A stretch of 64,000 bases of DNA from Lethocerus indicus (GCA_019843655.1 JACDQD010000002.1:13415154-13479153); one strand, 5' to 3'; counted from the stretch's first letter, positions 1 through 13,273 are shown. The notes: a model not told the origin generated them from the sequence alone. Numbers and translations are program-made.

Positions 1-3000
1 GCAGGGCGAGGGAGAACAATCCCATCTCCCGGGCGAACGGGAACGGCAACAAATTATCGAGATTCATATCACGGGGGGTTTAACGGTGCCCGGGATGCGA
101 TTTAGGCGCGGACCGTATTTCACCGCGCGTTCGCCCCGTTCCAGTCTCCCAATATTTTTCCTTAAAGCGCCCCGGACGTTGCCGATACCGCCGACTTTAT
201 ACGGACCGTATTTCTTTCGGCGGGGACAATTTTTCAAAGTATCTTCAATTTCGGAGACATTTATTCATTGCCCCTTTTGCCGGCTCTGTTCCGGGAGAAA
301 TGTGCTGGATCCGCCCGTGTTCCCCTCAATCGACGGCCGGTCACCTTCCATTCCGGGAAGACCGAGCGGACTTCCAAACGAGTCCACACCAAGATTTAAA
401 TCTAACCCGCTTATATCGTTTAATGACTTAAAACCTAAAGCTTCGAGAAACTGCAGAAAGTTTAAAACGGGATCCTTCGCCCGAACGTCGTTCTTATTCA
501 CGACGGACATAAAAGTTTCATGATTTCAAGTTAAATAAAAATTCGTTACAATTTTTTTATATTTAGACCTCTCGTTGACCTCGTGGATGTTCTCTTTGCA
601 GACATACATCGTCCCTCCCACCCCTCCGCTGTATCCCGTGTTATTGAATACCGACTTAATCACCGCGAGTATCCTTATGCAACTTCCAGAAAATCGGAAT
701 CGGTCTAAGTATTACATTAATTTTTTTATTGCTTTCCCGTTACTTGGATACGAAAAATAAGCTCCGATAATGAGCATCGAACCCGTCTTACGTTAACGGT
801 ACTTGCAGGTGCTCGCTCGGGCATTACTGTAATCGACACTGGGCGCATTACACGGAAATATATGGTAATACCGCGTTGCATCACCAACAAATACCGTTCT
901 TTTAACGTTACAAGGGTCCAACTATTTCCTAGGCGTAAGTCCCAATTGATCGGAGCGGGCGGTGGACCGTAGCACTGCCCTTCAATTACAGGCCCCGGGA
1001 CCAGGGTTGACCTGGAAGATCGTTAGGCGCGTGCTACCTCCTCTCATCGAGAACTGAACTCAAAGAGTTTTGAATAATAGGGTTAAACTAAATGATCATT
1101 TTATCTTTGGTCTGTAATACCTAGGCTGAAAAGCCGAAACACCTGACTGGATTTTAAAGTAAAGTACGATGCTATTTACAAACTAATTAACTATAAATTA
1201 ATTTTTCGGAATATTATTCTATGTGAAGACCATTTTCTGCACTCGTTATCGGAGTATTCAGTTTTTCGGAACGAAATTACACGACTATCGCTTCCAAGCT
1301 TATAGTGTCCGAGCCTTACGGACTGTTTTATGAAATATGGTCAAGGGGTCAGTCTGAAACCTGTGGAAGGTGCCTATCCCGAAACGGCAAACTTTGCTGC
1401 ATTAACCGGTGGATTGCCAAGTCTCGATCGGACTCGGGGCGTGATGGAAAAGCTAACGACGCCCGAGCTACTAGCATTTGAGAAAAGGCCCGAGGGCAGG
1501 CGTAGCCCAAATATGGGGGATGATGAGTAATCCCTCTCAATTACGCCGAGGAGGAGCTCGGCGCGAGGCCCTTCTTGAGCCGGTTATGGTCACCGCTGAC
1601 GCCTCTATCGGCCTGATGATGCCTCCCTAATGTCGACTATAAGACTAATGCCGGGATACTTCAAGCAGCTCTTTTGAGATATCTGGAATTGATTAAATTG
1701 TCTTCAACTGCCGGCTCGCTGACGCTTCCGCCCTCAATAAATCCTCCGCTAAACCTTCCCAGTACAAGTTCAATCATCGCGACGATCACTTCATTTTTTC
1801 TTATTACCGCTAGTATAGACATTTAACTCATAATCGAGTACATAGGAAACTCCCGGAAAGTCTTTCCTACTGTCCCTCAATACGCCAGTCTGAAGATTAT
1901 TCAAGTTGAAAAAAATATCTTTCACAGACGAAATATATATAATGATAATAATATACTAATATTTTAGATTATAAATATATATAGCAGATAAATGATTTGT
2001 TTAATTCCTAATACCTAAATCCTGTCTTCGATATTGTAATGCTACATATTTTCTTTAATATTGTCTCGGTTACTGCAATCTGTTATGGTGAAAATATACT
2101 AATGTAAAATAAAGGATATTTTAAATTTAAATTTAAGCACTTTTGTGTATAGTGCATTAAATTATGCCGTATCATGGTACATACTATGCGCCACTAATAC
2201 CACTATATATTATTAAGTTATAATATTGCTATTTTAACTCTACTTTTAATAACAGTCGTAGAAATCGGTTGGTCAGAATGTAACGGCCAATTGAATGACC
2301 GGAGGGGTTGTGTAACGTATGTCCGCCACCGGCAAAGCGAATCATTAGGGCCGCAATTTGACTTATTTATGCAAGGAGCGCAAGACCCGGCCCCGCTTCG
2401 ACATATTTCCCGCAACGGGCTGTAACAACTCATTTCGTGTTTTATTGGACCTGTAATTCACCACCCTTCGACAATTAACAAACAAAGCTTAATTAGGCAT
2501 ATCCGAAAATTTATCGCCGACGAGTTTATTTACGGTCGTGACCTCTCCGACTATCTGGCTGGGCTCAGCTCCGTGACTTCCACTTATATCTTTGTTTCTC
2601 CCGTTTAACAATGCCCGTTCGCCCTTGCCAATTTCAGTTACGTGGGTGTGTTTATAGTCGGTGGCTACAAGTTTGCTTTGATGTTTTATTGAGCGAGCTA
2701 CATGCGAGCCATATTGTTGTTGTCTGATGAAATATGATGAATGAATGCTGATTTTATTTCTAAGGATTCCTCATAAGGAAGTTCAAATTAATTATAACTA
2801 ATTTCCGGATGTAAAACCCATAGAGGAAGGAAATCATTCGGGGGATAAGCGTCTCGTTTTGCTCGTTTCTTTAATATATGAAACTAAATCAATTTCAGAT
2901 AGATTTTATTATTATTGTGGAATTGAAACATTTATTGCAATCACAATATTATATTAGTAGCTAAAACTAACAGGAAAAAATTAAAATTAGGTAGTGGGTA

Positions 3001-6000
3001 GTCGAATATTGCCGGATGAGCGAGGCGGTTCTAAAATCGGCGGTGTGTGGAGGTGAGGCGCGCGCGGCCGTTAAATTGGTTACAGATGTGTCCCGTAATT
3101 TGAAACATTCGCTTAAATTGCGTGGACGACCAGTTTCATTAGAGGGGTATTCACATGACCAAGATACACGGTTGGACTACCTGTCCTCACGAGCCGCCCA
3201 TCGGTTTAACCCACCCACGTGGAACATTATTTAGGCACGGACTAAAACTTAACTAACGCTACACGGAGGCCTTTACCCGCAATCATGTCGGATCGGTTCA
3301 ATTGAAACGTAGTATATTATTTTCATTATAATTCAACGTGTTACGACCATATTATACGCCTACAATGCAATGTTCATTTAATCTATATAGAGCGCTGTAT
3401 ATTTCAAATAATTCTTTACCCTCCCAGTCGTAGTCTCGCATTAAAAATGATAACCATCTCGAAAACAGAAAACGGTGGAAAATTTAAACCGACCGACTCA
3501 GAGAACGGACCGAACGTGAAACCGGTATCATAGCGATGAATTCGGAAACATGCCGACGATGATAATAATAAGGGTATTCGGAGATATGAATCCTGAGTTC
3601 TAGGCGGTAAACTGCGTTTCCGAATACTTTCACATTTCTTTGAAAATTGGCCACAGCTAAAATACGGCGGCAGTTATGACCGTATTATAATTTCGGAATG
3701 CCGTCGCGGCTTCGGAAATGCCGTCCCAACAATGCGTAGACACGATCTCAAGCGCTAAATCAACAGAGAAGCCCGGTTATTCTTCGGATATTATCGTTAT
3801 CCCCTTTGAAATTTCCGTGAAACGGGCAGGAAAGGCGCAAAAACATTATGTTTCAATAGGTGTCCATAAAAAGGAAACTTTCTTCGTCGCGGAGAGTTTT
3901 AACGGCTCGGATATTGGACGGCGGTCTGACATTACCGGAGGTTAAAACCCGTTCACAATGGGAAGCCCCCGCCTTCACGCCTCCCGGACCGTTTCACTCA
4001 CGAAACGTCTCGCTTTAAAGGCGCGAGCGTTTTTCACTGCACACGAAATCCCCGAGGAGCGGTAATTACGTTCGGTGCCCGTTTGGATTTTTAATTACCT
4101 CCTGGCTTAAAAACGTTTTTCGAGCCCGGTGCCAAAACGCGACGGGGACTCGTGTCCGTCCCCTCAGGGGGCCAAATCACGCCGCTTTCACGTTCCCCTA
4201 GTTCCCTCTCATTTATCCACTGCCTCCTATCTTTATCACTTTTATTTCGAAACTTTCTCAAAAATCTATCACTTTTAGGCATCGTCATTGCAGAACTTAG
4301 GTATGTAAATTATCCAGTGATCATTACGACAGTCTGATACTGTTTTCTAGCACCATCACATTGAAAATGCTCCGTTTAGTCTCATACCTTCCCTAAAAGT
4401 ATTTTGGTTTAAGAAATGATATGCCTGCTTGTTAATAGGGTTGTCTGTCAATAAACAATACGTTTCCAAAAATTATAAATTTCATGATAATAACTACACT
4501 GAGCAAGGTAATATATCTATCCAAACGGACATATTTTCATGTAATACAATTTTATATAGTGGCACAGCGCTATATTTAGCGCAATAGTTTAGGTCCTTGA
4601 CCGTAATGGCAGTCCTCGGATTCAGCTTGGGCCGCGGGCAAGACCTCGTTCGAAACCAATCAGTTTTAGCGGGGAATGATTTCTTTTTCGACTTTTTAAT
4701 TTCCTACCCTTCGCCTCGGCGCTTAAGTGGCTCACGTAACGTGTCGGGATTAACGCGCGGGGCTCGCATCAACCGCCGCCGGGGCCTAATGTGAGGCCAT
4801 TTTTTGAAATTTGATTTCCAACGCTGGGAAGCGTTACCGGACAAATATTACCGACGCCTATGAGCGATAAATTTCGTTTTCCCACGGCATTACGCCCATG
4901 TAGGTGTGATATATGATTCCAATCGTCCCTACGTTTCGGCGCCTCTTTCATCATTGTTCCGGCCCAACTATAATACCTTTCACATGTTAATGTGGGGATC
5001 GAATTCATTTCCCAAATACCATTCAATACTAGTCAAGAGAAAAAACGATATCGATACATTTCATGACGTATAGATACCGAAGGCGAACTAACCAATTAAC
5101 AAAAATTTACAACACCTACTTACTTGAGCCTTCCTTGAATCCTCCAACTTCAATACAAATAAATCATCCCTTTAGGAAAGACTTTCACGGACATTCAAGT
5201 CTATATTGCTCATCGATGTTTAAACTAAGTGATGAAACACGTGTTTTTAAAACTGAGAAACATGTTCGTTGGGAAATAATTCGCGGGTCAAATAATTGGC
5301 AATATTTATTTTTCCGATTTAGTTAATATGTATAACAGACAACACTCCAAGAGTTCGCTACAACACAATAAAAAAGCATCAGGTTTTCGAAAGCTCAAAA
5401 CAAATTACTATATTTGTACAAAGTTTACTTTCACTTGTGTTAGTGATGCGTTAAAATATTGCATCGATTTCCGCGTTCGATTTAATCTCAACAAACAACA
5501 TCGAGAATGTCATACATTGCTATTAATTATATTTTTATAAACGTGGTAGAGCGCAAACCCAAACGATACTGCGCTTGTTTATTGAAGTTAGGGGATATTT
5601 ACATAAATGTGCAATAAAAATGAGAGCATAATATTCTACCATATGTCCTATCTGCGTGTCCCCTCGTGGAATTTATGGAAATCCCGCTCGAGAATATTGC
5701 GATATTTTATAAACGCCTGTTAGCAAAAAATGATAATAAAAAAACGCTTTCAGGGTGCTATATACTGCCCATATTTATATGGCAAATTGGTGCAGTGTCA
5801 AATAAAATCTTGGACCAAGTGCTGTTGCTCGTCGGAATACGAACTAATTGCAGTAGTGGCGGAGTCCTTGCCGCGTATTATGTGGCAAAAATTATACGCC
5901 ATTTATTTTATTCGATGGAAAGGAAGAAACAAATCTAAGCGCAAAAAAATTACTCGGAACCATTTTTTCATTTTAGTGCCTCACCAGAAGCACAAATTTA

Positions 6001-7145
6001 TACCTGGGTCAACATAAAACAACCAAGTTTCAAATTGATACCTATTATATTTCAAATTGCAGTAAAATATTCTGCTGGAAATCCGCCATCTGGCGGGTCA
6101 ATTATTATTATGTCGCATAATATTAAGTTCTACTTATTTCAGAGTCAGTTATCCTTTTATATTGCCATTCTGTAAATCGGATTCCCACCATCGGTGGTTA
6201 AGTAAAGGACAGGAGATACGGGCCCAGTCACATACGGGGGAATATTTAAATTGTTTAAATTGCCGATAAATTAATAAATAGACTAGTAGAATTCGTACAG
6301 TCGATTAATTTATAAAACTGCTGGTGGGACTAGCAAGGAACGAGAAAAAGTAATCATTATGTGATCGTTGATCGTCCCACGGGGGATGAGCCGGTTGGTT
6401 GTTTTGTGCTGCTCGCTTGCGCCCTCATAAGTGGCCGTATCTGGCGTCTGTCCCCGGGGGGAAATCTCGGCCAGGAAAACGAAATAAATTAACCATAAGA
6501 GTGTGTTTAGAGTGGGGCGGGAAGGTCACACGGGACAGGCACATATGTATAGCGCAAGTGCTCTCGCCCCCTATGCTATACCACTATAGCCCCATCCGAG
6601 CCATTGTCCCCGCTCTCCTCTATTCGGCGCAACATACACCGTCATCGCTGGCGGTCTCACACATCTCACGCGTCCCCACCATCATACCTTACAAGGTGTG
6701 ATTCCACGCGGTATGCTGAACATTTGTAGATTAGCCTAATTTAGAAGAGTGCATGAGGCGGGATAACTTTGTATAAATTTATTATTGAAATTGGACAAGA
6801 CGTGGGCGTAAGTGGGATAATATAAATACGGGTCTAATTAAAGGAGAACGGGGTGTCCACGGCAGTTTCATAGTTTCCAGTCGGAATAATGGGTTTTCGA
6901 ATGTAGGAGCGGAGAGGGAGTCGAGCGCTCGTGTCCTACAACAGGTACACAAGGAGTCGCCGAAACGTGATTCCGACTCGTCGGGTTTTTCGGTTAGCGG
7001 TACCGGGAGAGGCTGTACGTGATCCGGTCTAACAATAGTGGGCGAGCCGCCCTCCCTCGTGTCGTGATCACAGATAAACAAACACCGAGAAGAGCTCTCT
7101 TCCGCCCAAAACTGGACACAAAGACTCTGTGTCACGAGTCCACCA
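1..7145. other. Unique noncoding stretch, no gene recognised
   Basis: No frame here encodes a protein I recognise. The stretch mixes CpG-rich blocks (about 1-520 and 3950-4200) with AT-rich blocks (about 1900-2220). The AT-rich part contains the self-complementary run TTTAAATTTAAATTT near 2120. Several short open frames (265-510 minus, 1330-1530 plus, 3718-3945 plus) are intact, but they match no family I know and lie where GC-rich sequence makes stop codons rare. Likely intergenic or intronic. Confidence 0.6.
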
Positions 7146-7165
7146 ACACACACACACACACACAC
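7146..7165. repeat. (AC)10 dinucleotide microsatellite
   Basis: Ten uninterrupted AC units. Open frames crossing it on either strand owe part of their length to the repeat and are not evidence of a gene. Confidence 0.95.
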
Positions 7166-9154
7166 TCCCAATACACCACGCCAAATATAACTGGTTCTCG
7201 TTTTCTCTCTCCTCTCTTTCACCGCGATTCTTCGCTCTTATATCGAAACGGCGGTTTTCGCCCGGGTTGTTCAAACATCTGCTTCGTCAGCCCCCCATTG
7301 GCTAACGGGCCCGGGACTGCGACCAGCGTCCACGACCCCGTTACTCTTCTAGCGGATAACCACTGTTTAATAGAGGACGAAAAAAAGAAGCCCTCCTTCT
7401 TCACCGACAGGCCTTTGCGAAGGCATCCGTGTAAAACGGGCGGGCAAAATAAAGAACTATCACACCGTGACATCCAACGTTGACCCGACGTCCCTTGGAA
7501 TGCAATTTGCATATGGGTTTCAAAAGAGTTTCGACGAAAAACCTTTCTCCCGCGGGTGATTGTACAACTAATAATCGCAATTGCAATATACACTCGCCTT
7601 CCCTTTGTTAGGACATCGACCGGTAATAATCGCTAAAATTCGAAGCTGTTCTTGTCCTTCTGTTGTATATTCAAATACGAAGTACAGAACGTTTATTTTC
7701 TGCAGTTTCAATTGATGTGCAAATATTTTCGTTTGGATATGTTAATTTAATTAGAATTAAATTGTGATATAAGCAAATGTGATATAAATAGATGTCGCCA
7801 CAACCATATTTACTGCTCTTAAATAGGCAACCTGTGTTATCTCCATATCGTGGTTATCATCTATCATATCAAAATATCACCCACCAACCCTATCCTAGAT
7901 TACCAATACTGTGGAGTAGTTAACAACCTAACCTTGGCTCAACGCTTGGTTGCAACACGCACCTGGGTATTTTTCATATGAACTAGTGGAATTAATTTAC
8001 TGTAGATTAGTAAAAGGTCAATCGCCAATTCGAAAAAACCGTGTTTCACAGTTTATACCTTTTGAAACGTCCATTTCAATTACCTTGTATAATATTTATG
8101 GATTTTGTTCCTTCACGAAGACATTTTGTGATTGTCGGGAACGTGAAATTAGCCTTTGTGAGTTATGCAATTTACATCCGTGTTGATAATGCGTAATTTT
8201 AAATAAGTATATCACTGGGCTATAATTGACGGTTAAGTTAATATAATAATATATCAGTTATAATGTTTATTTACCGTTAAATTGAACCTGCAATAAATGT
8301 ATACGTATTACAAAGTATTGAAATATAAAGATAAAAAAAGGAATTATTTTTCGTTTCATATTGATGCGACAGGATCCGCTTAAAAGCGGTTAATATAATA
8401 TAAATTCTTAATTTAATTCTAAACAACAGACATTGATTCCGAAAGAAGTATCATAAGTATTGAATACTGGTAGTGATGTAATGGTGGCTGAAGAGCTCGT
8501 GAAACAGTTTTAAATGCGGGTGTGGGAGGATCTGGGTTGCAGTGTTCCCAGGCGAGGACGGAGAATGGATGCAGAGGTAGTCGAATCCACATTCAACATA
8601 AAAGTTTTCGGTTTCCTCCCCTCCATAATTAAAATTCCGTTTTGTAGCATCAAGCATCGAGTTTTTGTGCGAAGCACTGATGAAGGTGTGTTAAAGTTCA
8701 CGAAGGCCTCATCTACCGTCTAGTCGTATTAAAATTGTGATCGCAGAGGCGTACTTTAAGGTCGGTGGACATGTCCGTTACTCATTGGCTCGTTCTGGAG
8801 CTATGAAGGACCCCGCGCGGGTATAGAATCGGCGATTGGATTTCACGTCGGGCGTAACCGATGGGGGTTGATGGCGGGTGGTGGGTTATAGGGGTGGAGG
8901 GTTGCGCGGGGGATGCGGTGGTCGGGGGTCATTGTTCGGTTTCATTAGGCGGGGGATCGGGCCCGGAGCATCTGTTCTCAGTGTCAACACATTAGGGAGT
9001 TCCCACGGGACGCGCGGCACGCGACCGCCACCAGCTGGTCGCACCGCCGTCCACGTCATGTGGGCCCAGCATCCCGGCTTTATAATCCTGTTACACTTAA
9101 CAACCTGACCCACCCCACCAACCACCGCCCTGTCAAGTATCCCTTGGGAACGTA
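7166..9154. other. Unique noncoding stretch, G-rich at its end
   Basis: No gene recognised. The first half is AT-rich. From about 8760 to 9110 the sequence becomes G- and CpG-rich, including the quadruplex candidate listed separately. No clear repeat unit was seen. Confidence 0.55.
8876..8912 (+). other. Putative G-quadruplex (plus strand)
   Basis: Four G-tracts, at 8876-8878, 8883-8885, 8891-8894 and 8899-8901, are separated by loops of 4, 5 and 4 bases. A fifth tract follows at 8908-8912. This satisfies the usual G3+N1-7 pattern. Whether it folds in the cell is unknown. Confidence 0.55.
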
Positions 9155-9217
9155 CAAACAATGTTTCTTTTAAAATAATATACATCAATAACATGCTCCG
9201 GGTGGAGCGCCCTGTTA

Positions 9218-9728
9218 TCTATAGTATTGAACTCCGTATTGGTAGATACGGCTAGCGTTACTTGAGCATATTTTAGAGGTACCGTTCCCACCCACACCCG
9301 ACTCAAAAGAATCGACTTAAACAGAAAATTTGGACTCTTAAGGCCATTACTAAAACTGACATCGAAATTGACCTTAAGTAACAAACTAACAATATACAAA
9401 GCAATACTCAAACCGACATGGACATATGGTATTGAGCTGTGGGGTTCCACCGAGATATCCGACATCGCTCGCATCCAGAGATTCCAATCGAAAGTCTTTC
9501 GCACCATCCTTAATGCTCCCTGGTATGTTTCTAACCACACAATCCACCATGACCTCAACATAGCCGACAGTCGACGAAGTCGCAAAATGTCGGTTCCTGA
9601 AGTTCCACTCCCGCCTTTCTCCTCATCCTAATCCACTCGTTCAGTCTCTTTCCTCTTTTACCCATCCACTATCCCCACCACGACGGCTAAACGCCACTGG
9701 CCCATTGATCATCTCGGACAGTAGTTAA
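9218..9728 (+). pseudogene. Reverse transcriptase C-terminal fragment, frameshifted
   Basis: This would have been the thumb/C-terminal part of a LINE reverse transcriptase. Three frames carry consecutive pieces of one ancestral protein. Frame 2 gives LNSVLVDTASV, frame 1 gives RYLSIF (compare the family's RYLGI), and frame 2 resumes with HTRLKRIDLN and RKFGLLRPLL. The diagnostic block IYKAILKPTWTYGIELWG then begins about 9383, followed by RIQRFQSK and NAPWYVSNHTIHHDL. After a shift near 9560-9590, frame 3 carries HSRLSPHPNPL and RRLNATGPLI before a stop at 9726-9728. The KP-x-WTYG-x-LWG and NAPWYVSN-x-TIH-DL blocks are typical of Jockey-clade ORF2. At least three frameshifts make it nonfunctional. 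The endonuclease and the catalytic YxDD region are absent, lost by 5' truncation. Confidence 0.88.
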
Positions 9729-9844
9729 ATCATGTAAAAAGCGCCATCGCTGGATGGTTTCTTTATCGAGACAAACACGTGAAAAATATAAATGTATCAA
9801 TTGCACCTGTACTGTAAAATCAACTGTAAAAGTTGATTGTGCAA

Positions 9845-9866
9845 AATAAAAAAGTTAAAAAAAAAA
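9845..9866 (+). terminator. LINE polyadenylation signal and A10 tail
   Basis: AATAAA at 9845-9850 is followed seven bases later by A10. This marks the reverse-transcribed 3' end of the element just upstream and fixes its orientation as plus. Confidence 0.6.
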
Positions 9867-12800
9867 CATTCCCAACCTTGGGAGGATTATTCTTTCCATT
9901 ATGTTTCCATCATACTCTCAGGTTATTCGTTGCCTGTCCTGCAATTCTGATTTTTCCAAATATCTTATTAAAGACTTTGGAAGACCCATTGAAACTCAAT
10001 GACGCAGAGTTGGAAAAAAATGTCTGTTAGCGATGCTAATGCAGGCTGTAATATACGACGTGAAAACAATTCTTCAGCCTTTTTTTAGAATTCTTGGCGA
10101 ATCGATCAAATTTCGTCAAAGGGATTACGATTTTGTGCAAATATTATTAACCCTGCTGGCAAACGGTATGTTATTGCCCGCAGTGGATGAAGCTCGACTT
10201 ACAGTCGACAGCGGTCCAATCTATATTTGTCTACCATATGGAATAACGAGTACTCGCCATCGGCCCACCGTCTATATTAAGGCGTACTGTTAGTTTTCTT
10301 TCACCTTTTTCGTCCTGTATTTCAGTTTAATTCGCCGTAATAAGTAAGGGTCGTGACCCCGCTCTGCTCCGAGTCTCAGCGTGCTCCGAATAAGATCTGG
10401 TTGTAGCGTGAAAGTCTTTCCCCCACGGATATGTTTTCTTTTACACGAACATCATTATTTTTTGCCGTGTGACCTTAAGAGCAGTATATACCTCCAGGTC
10501 ATTGATACATGATCCCTGATTACCGGTCAGCGTGGGACCATACGTATTTTCTGTTGCCATTAAAATAATGATAAACGATTTGTATTATTTTGTTAAATTT
10601 GAATTTCGAGTTCGTGCCCTGAATTTATAACCGTTATAGTTTATCGATTTTTTGTATATGTATTAACTCTATAACAAGGTATTCTTTCTTTAATTTATGT
10701 AGTAATTTAAGTTTTTCTAAATTATGTATTTATATCACAATGACTTTAAAAATAATCTTTAATGTTATTGATGAAATAAGACCACTAATGTAACTACGTG
10801 TATTGAGCTTGTAGAGTGCAGATTTATTATAAAGTTGTTACCATTATAATTTTTTTCTCACGGAATGTCATGGGGAATACATGGTGGTGGCGGGTGGCGG
10901 GGCATTGTGCTGGCACGCTGCCTCTCCGGCAACAATGCTGCCCATTCAGACTCAGTTTAATGCCTCTCTGGACCACGGTCGTTTCGGTATCTCAATAAAC
11001 CCAGCATCGCAGTTTTGGGAACACGAACCTGAGTCCGATAAATTAAATAGAACCGGATTGGATTCATCGATTAATGAAAATTCAAACTGGTCTGGTGTAG
11101 AGTGCGCACGAGTATCCGACAACGAATACAAATATTCCACAACATATTATCATCAATTTTCGATCAACAATGACAAAACTAACAATTATTTGTAAGTAGA
11201 GCGTTATTGGCTGTTTTGCTATTGTTGAGGACACCAAGAACGTACTATCCATAGTTACTATCCTGCTATCGATAGTCCACTAACATTCTAGTAGATATCT
11301 TCAGCCCGTCAAAGAAATGTCTTCTGTTATCTTCCGGCAAGATTATATCCTGCGTAATTGCTTTTGTACAACAGTCCGTGGGGATAGATCGACATTCAAA
11401 ATAGAGGATAAAGATTAGGCCATCAAATTATTTTGCCTACAGTTGTATCACGAGTTAGCTGAGAGGTAATTTTATAGAATTATTTATCATCGGCGACGAT
11501 GCATCGCTGCATAGATGTCACGCGTCCTGGACTGAGGTCGGTAACAATACACGATATCCTTATTATAGTTATATAAGACTTATCTAACAGCCGCAGAGGG
11601 CTATATCTGTCGTGGGACGAGGGATGGGCCTAATCTAGCCCCTCGGAGGTTTCGGTGGCGGGCTACCCGTGTGAACCGGGGGCCGGGAGCGTGGGCGACC
11701 CGGAAAATCTGTAACTCGCGTATTGTTTGCTCTCACGCGCTGTCACTAACAGAGACTCGGAGGGACCTGCTTTGACAATGGACATATTGGCGGGGGCACA
11801 CGACCGCCCCCAAGGCCGGGGGTGTTCCCACGAGTGAGAGGGTCCCGCACGCCACCCCCATCTATTAATCGGGGCCTCCCCTATTTCCGAGGCTCAAAGC
11901 AGTGCCCATTCAACACCGCCCCCCGGCCCGGCCTATCGCCGTTCGCACGCAGTTTTTCGCATGGGACTGGTGCACGCGCCGCGCCTTACCCGATACCGCG
12001 ATTAGGACCGCGCCCGAGAGAAAGATAGAATATAGCCGGCGGCGCTACTATCGGCCACATTTGCAGGACGCCGACGTGAACGTCCAATACAATCTAATGC
12101 CATACTGAACATAGTTTTGACGGTTTATTTTTTAATTTACTACGCTTATATTTTTCTCTAATCGAAATTACTCGTAAATTAATCAGGCGAGATTGTAATT
12201 GCTTCTCGGAGGGTAAAAGCGTTAATAAGTCTCATCGGGAACGCTAGACATCCAGTAATTAGGCATACTCCGTCGTTATAAACATGTCTGGAAATGTTTT
12301 AACGAAGACCGCGCCGAATAATTTACAACTGAGGCGCGTTACTTATCGGTTAAACAGTCGGCAATGATTTCGCAGGCCGCTTTTCACCGCATGTGATATG
12401 TGGGATACGGCCGGTAACAAGCTCGGTTTGCAGTCGTTTCTAAAAGATCGCTGCCATTGCGGGGCGGGGAGTCGGGGGAGTAACTGCGCTTTAGGAGTTC
12501 ATATCATTTATGATCCGTATTATTTTCGCCCGTTTTACTGTCCGGTCGTAACTTCGGAACAGAACGGATCGTTATTTCTAACCTGGCGGCCCTCGCCGCT
12601 AAGGTACTATGCAAAACACTGTTCTCCGTTCACTCTTATCGTCCGAGTTTTACGCCAATTTCGATTCGTGCACGAACTCCAGTCCTCCGCGCATTGGAAT
12701 TTATTATCTTCTCGTGGAGTATTTTAACGACAGGTATCACGGACGGTATAAGGAAACTTGGTTTAAATACTAGGCCGTGTATTCTTTCCCGGTGGAAACA

Positions 12801-13132
12801 AAGTATATCGGAATTTTAAAAAAATTAAACGCGAAATTGAAGGATTAAAAAAGAGCGAAAGGTATGAGACAAAGCCGATAATTTAGTTCTATAAATAAGG
12901 CTGACTACATTGCTGGGGGGTAGTGAAAGTGAAAATTAATTGCGATTTCCCGGTGGGAGAAATGATTCTGGGTATTGAGAGAAATCTTGGCTGAGTGGTG
13001 CCGAGGATGGTGTGTCACGAAGCGTCGACCTTGGCCGATCTGTTCACCTGCTGGTGGCCCATGAAAGTACCCGCCCGGTGAAAGGTGAGCTTCCTCTTCT
13101 ACCTCCGACTTTGCAATTAAACCCGGACTTCG

Positions 13133-13157
13133 CCCCCCACCCCACCACTACCCTCCC
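13133..13157 (-). other. Putative G-quadruplex (minus strand)
   Basis: C-tracts at 13133-13138, 13140-13143, 13151-13153 and 13155-13157 give four G-tracts on the minus strand with loops of 1, 7 and 1 bases. Confidence 0.5.
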
Positions 13158-13230
13158 ATACTGACCGCCACTATTCCACCCGGTACCGGGACAAAGTCCG
13201 ACCCACCTATGAGAACATTAATTTGATTCC

Positions 13231-13273
13231 TCCCAACGACAATCGTCGTTGGGAACGTTAATCGTCGATTAAC
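13231..13273. repeat. Two adjacent small hairpins sharing AATCGTCG
   Basis: The first hairpin has a perfect 10-bp stem, 13231-13240 with 13245-13254, and a 4-base AATC loop. Three bases later a second has a perfect 7-bp stem, 13257-13263 with 13267-13273, and a 3-base loop. The octamer AATCGTCG occurs in both (13241-13248 and 13260-13267), so the pair may have arisen by template switching. No downstream T-run or family match suggests an RNA gene. Confidence 0.7.

Larger units (their letters stand above)
9155..9866 (+). mobile_element. Decayed Jockey-like non-LTR retrotransposon (LINE), 3' end
   Basis: This is a truncated copy of a LINE that moved by target-primed reverse transcription. Only the 3' end of the reverse-transcriptase ORF, a short 3' tail and a poly(A) end remain. 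The protein part is recognisable piecewise from about 9160 to 9725. After the coding part comes about 120 bp of non-coding sequence, then AATAAA at 9845-9850 and ten A residues at 9857-9866, a normal LINE 3' terminus. The 5' limit is uncertain: the first recognisable residues (NVSFK, like the HVTFTLK stretch of Jockey relatives) start at 9160. I saw no clear target-site duplication. Severe 5' truncation plus several frameshifts mark it as an old dead copy. Jockey clade is the best assignment; related LINE clades are possible. Confidence 0.85.

Noticed and set aside
1330..1530. 66-codon ATG-initiated plus frame (MKYGQGVSLKPVEGAYPETA...)
   Set aside because: Reads protein-like, but it is short, unrecognised and in stop-poor sequence with an overlapping minus frame; not enough to call a gene.
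6782..7483. Overlapping open frames of 124-154 codons on both strands across the AC repeat
   Set aside because: They gain length from the repeat (Val/Cys or Thr/His runs), overlap each other on opposite strands and match no protein family.
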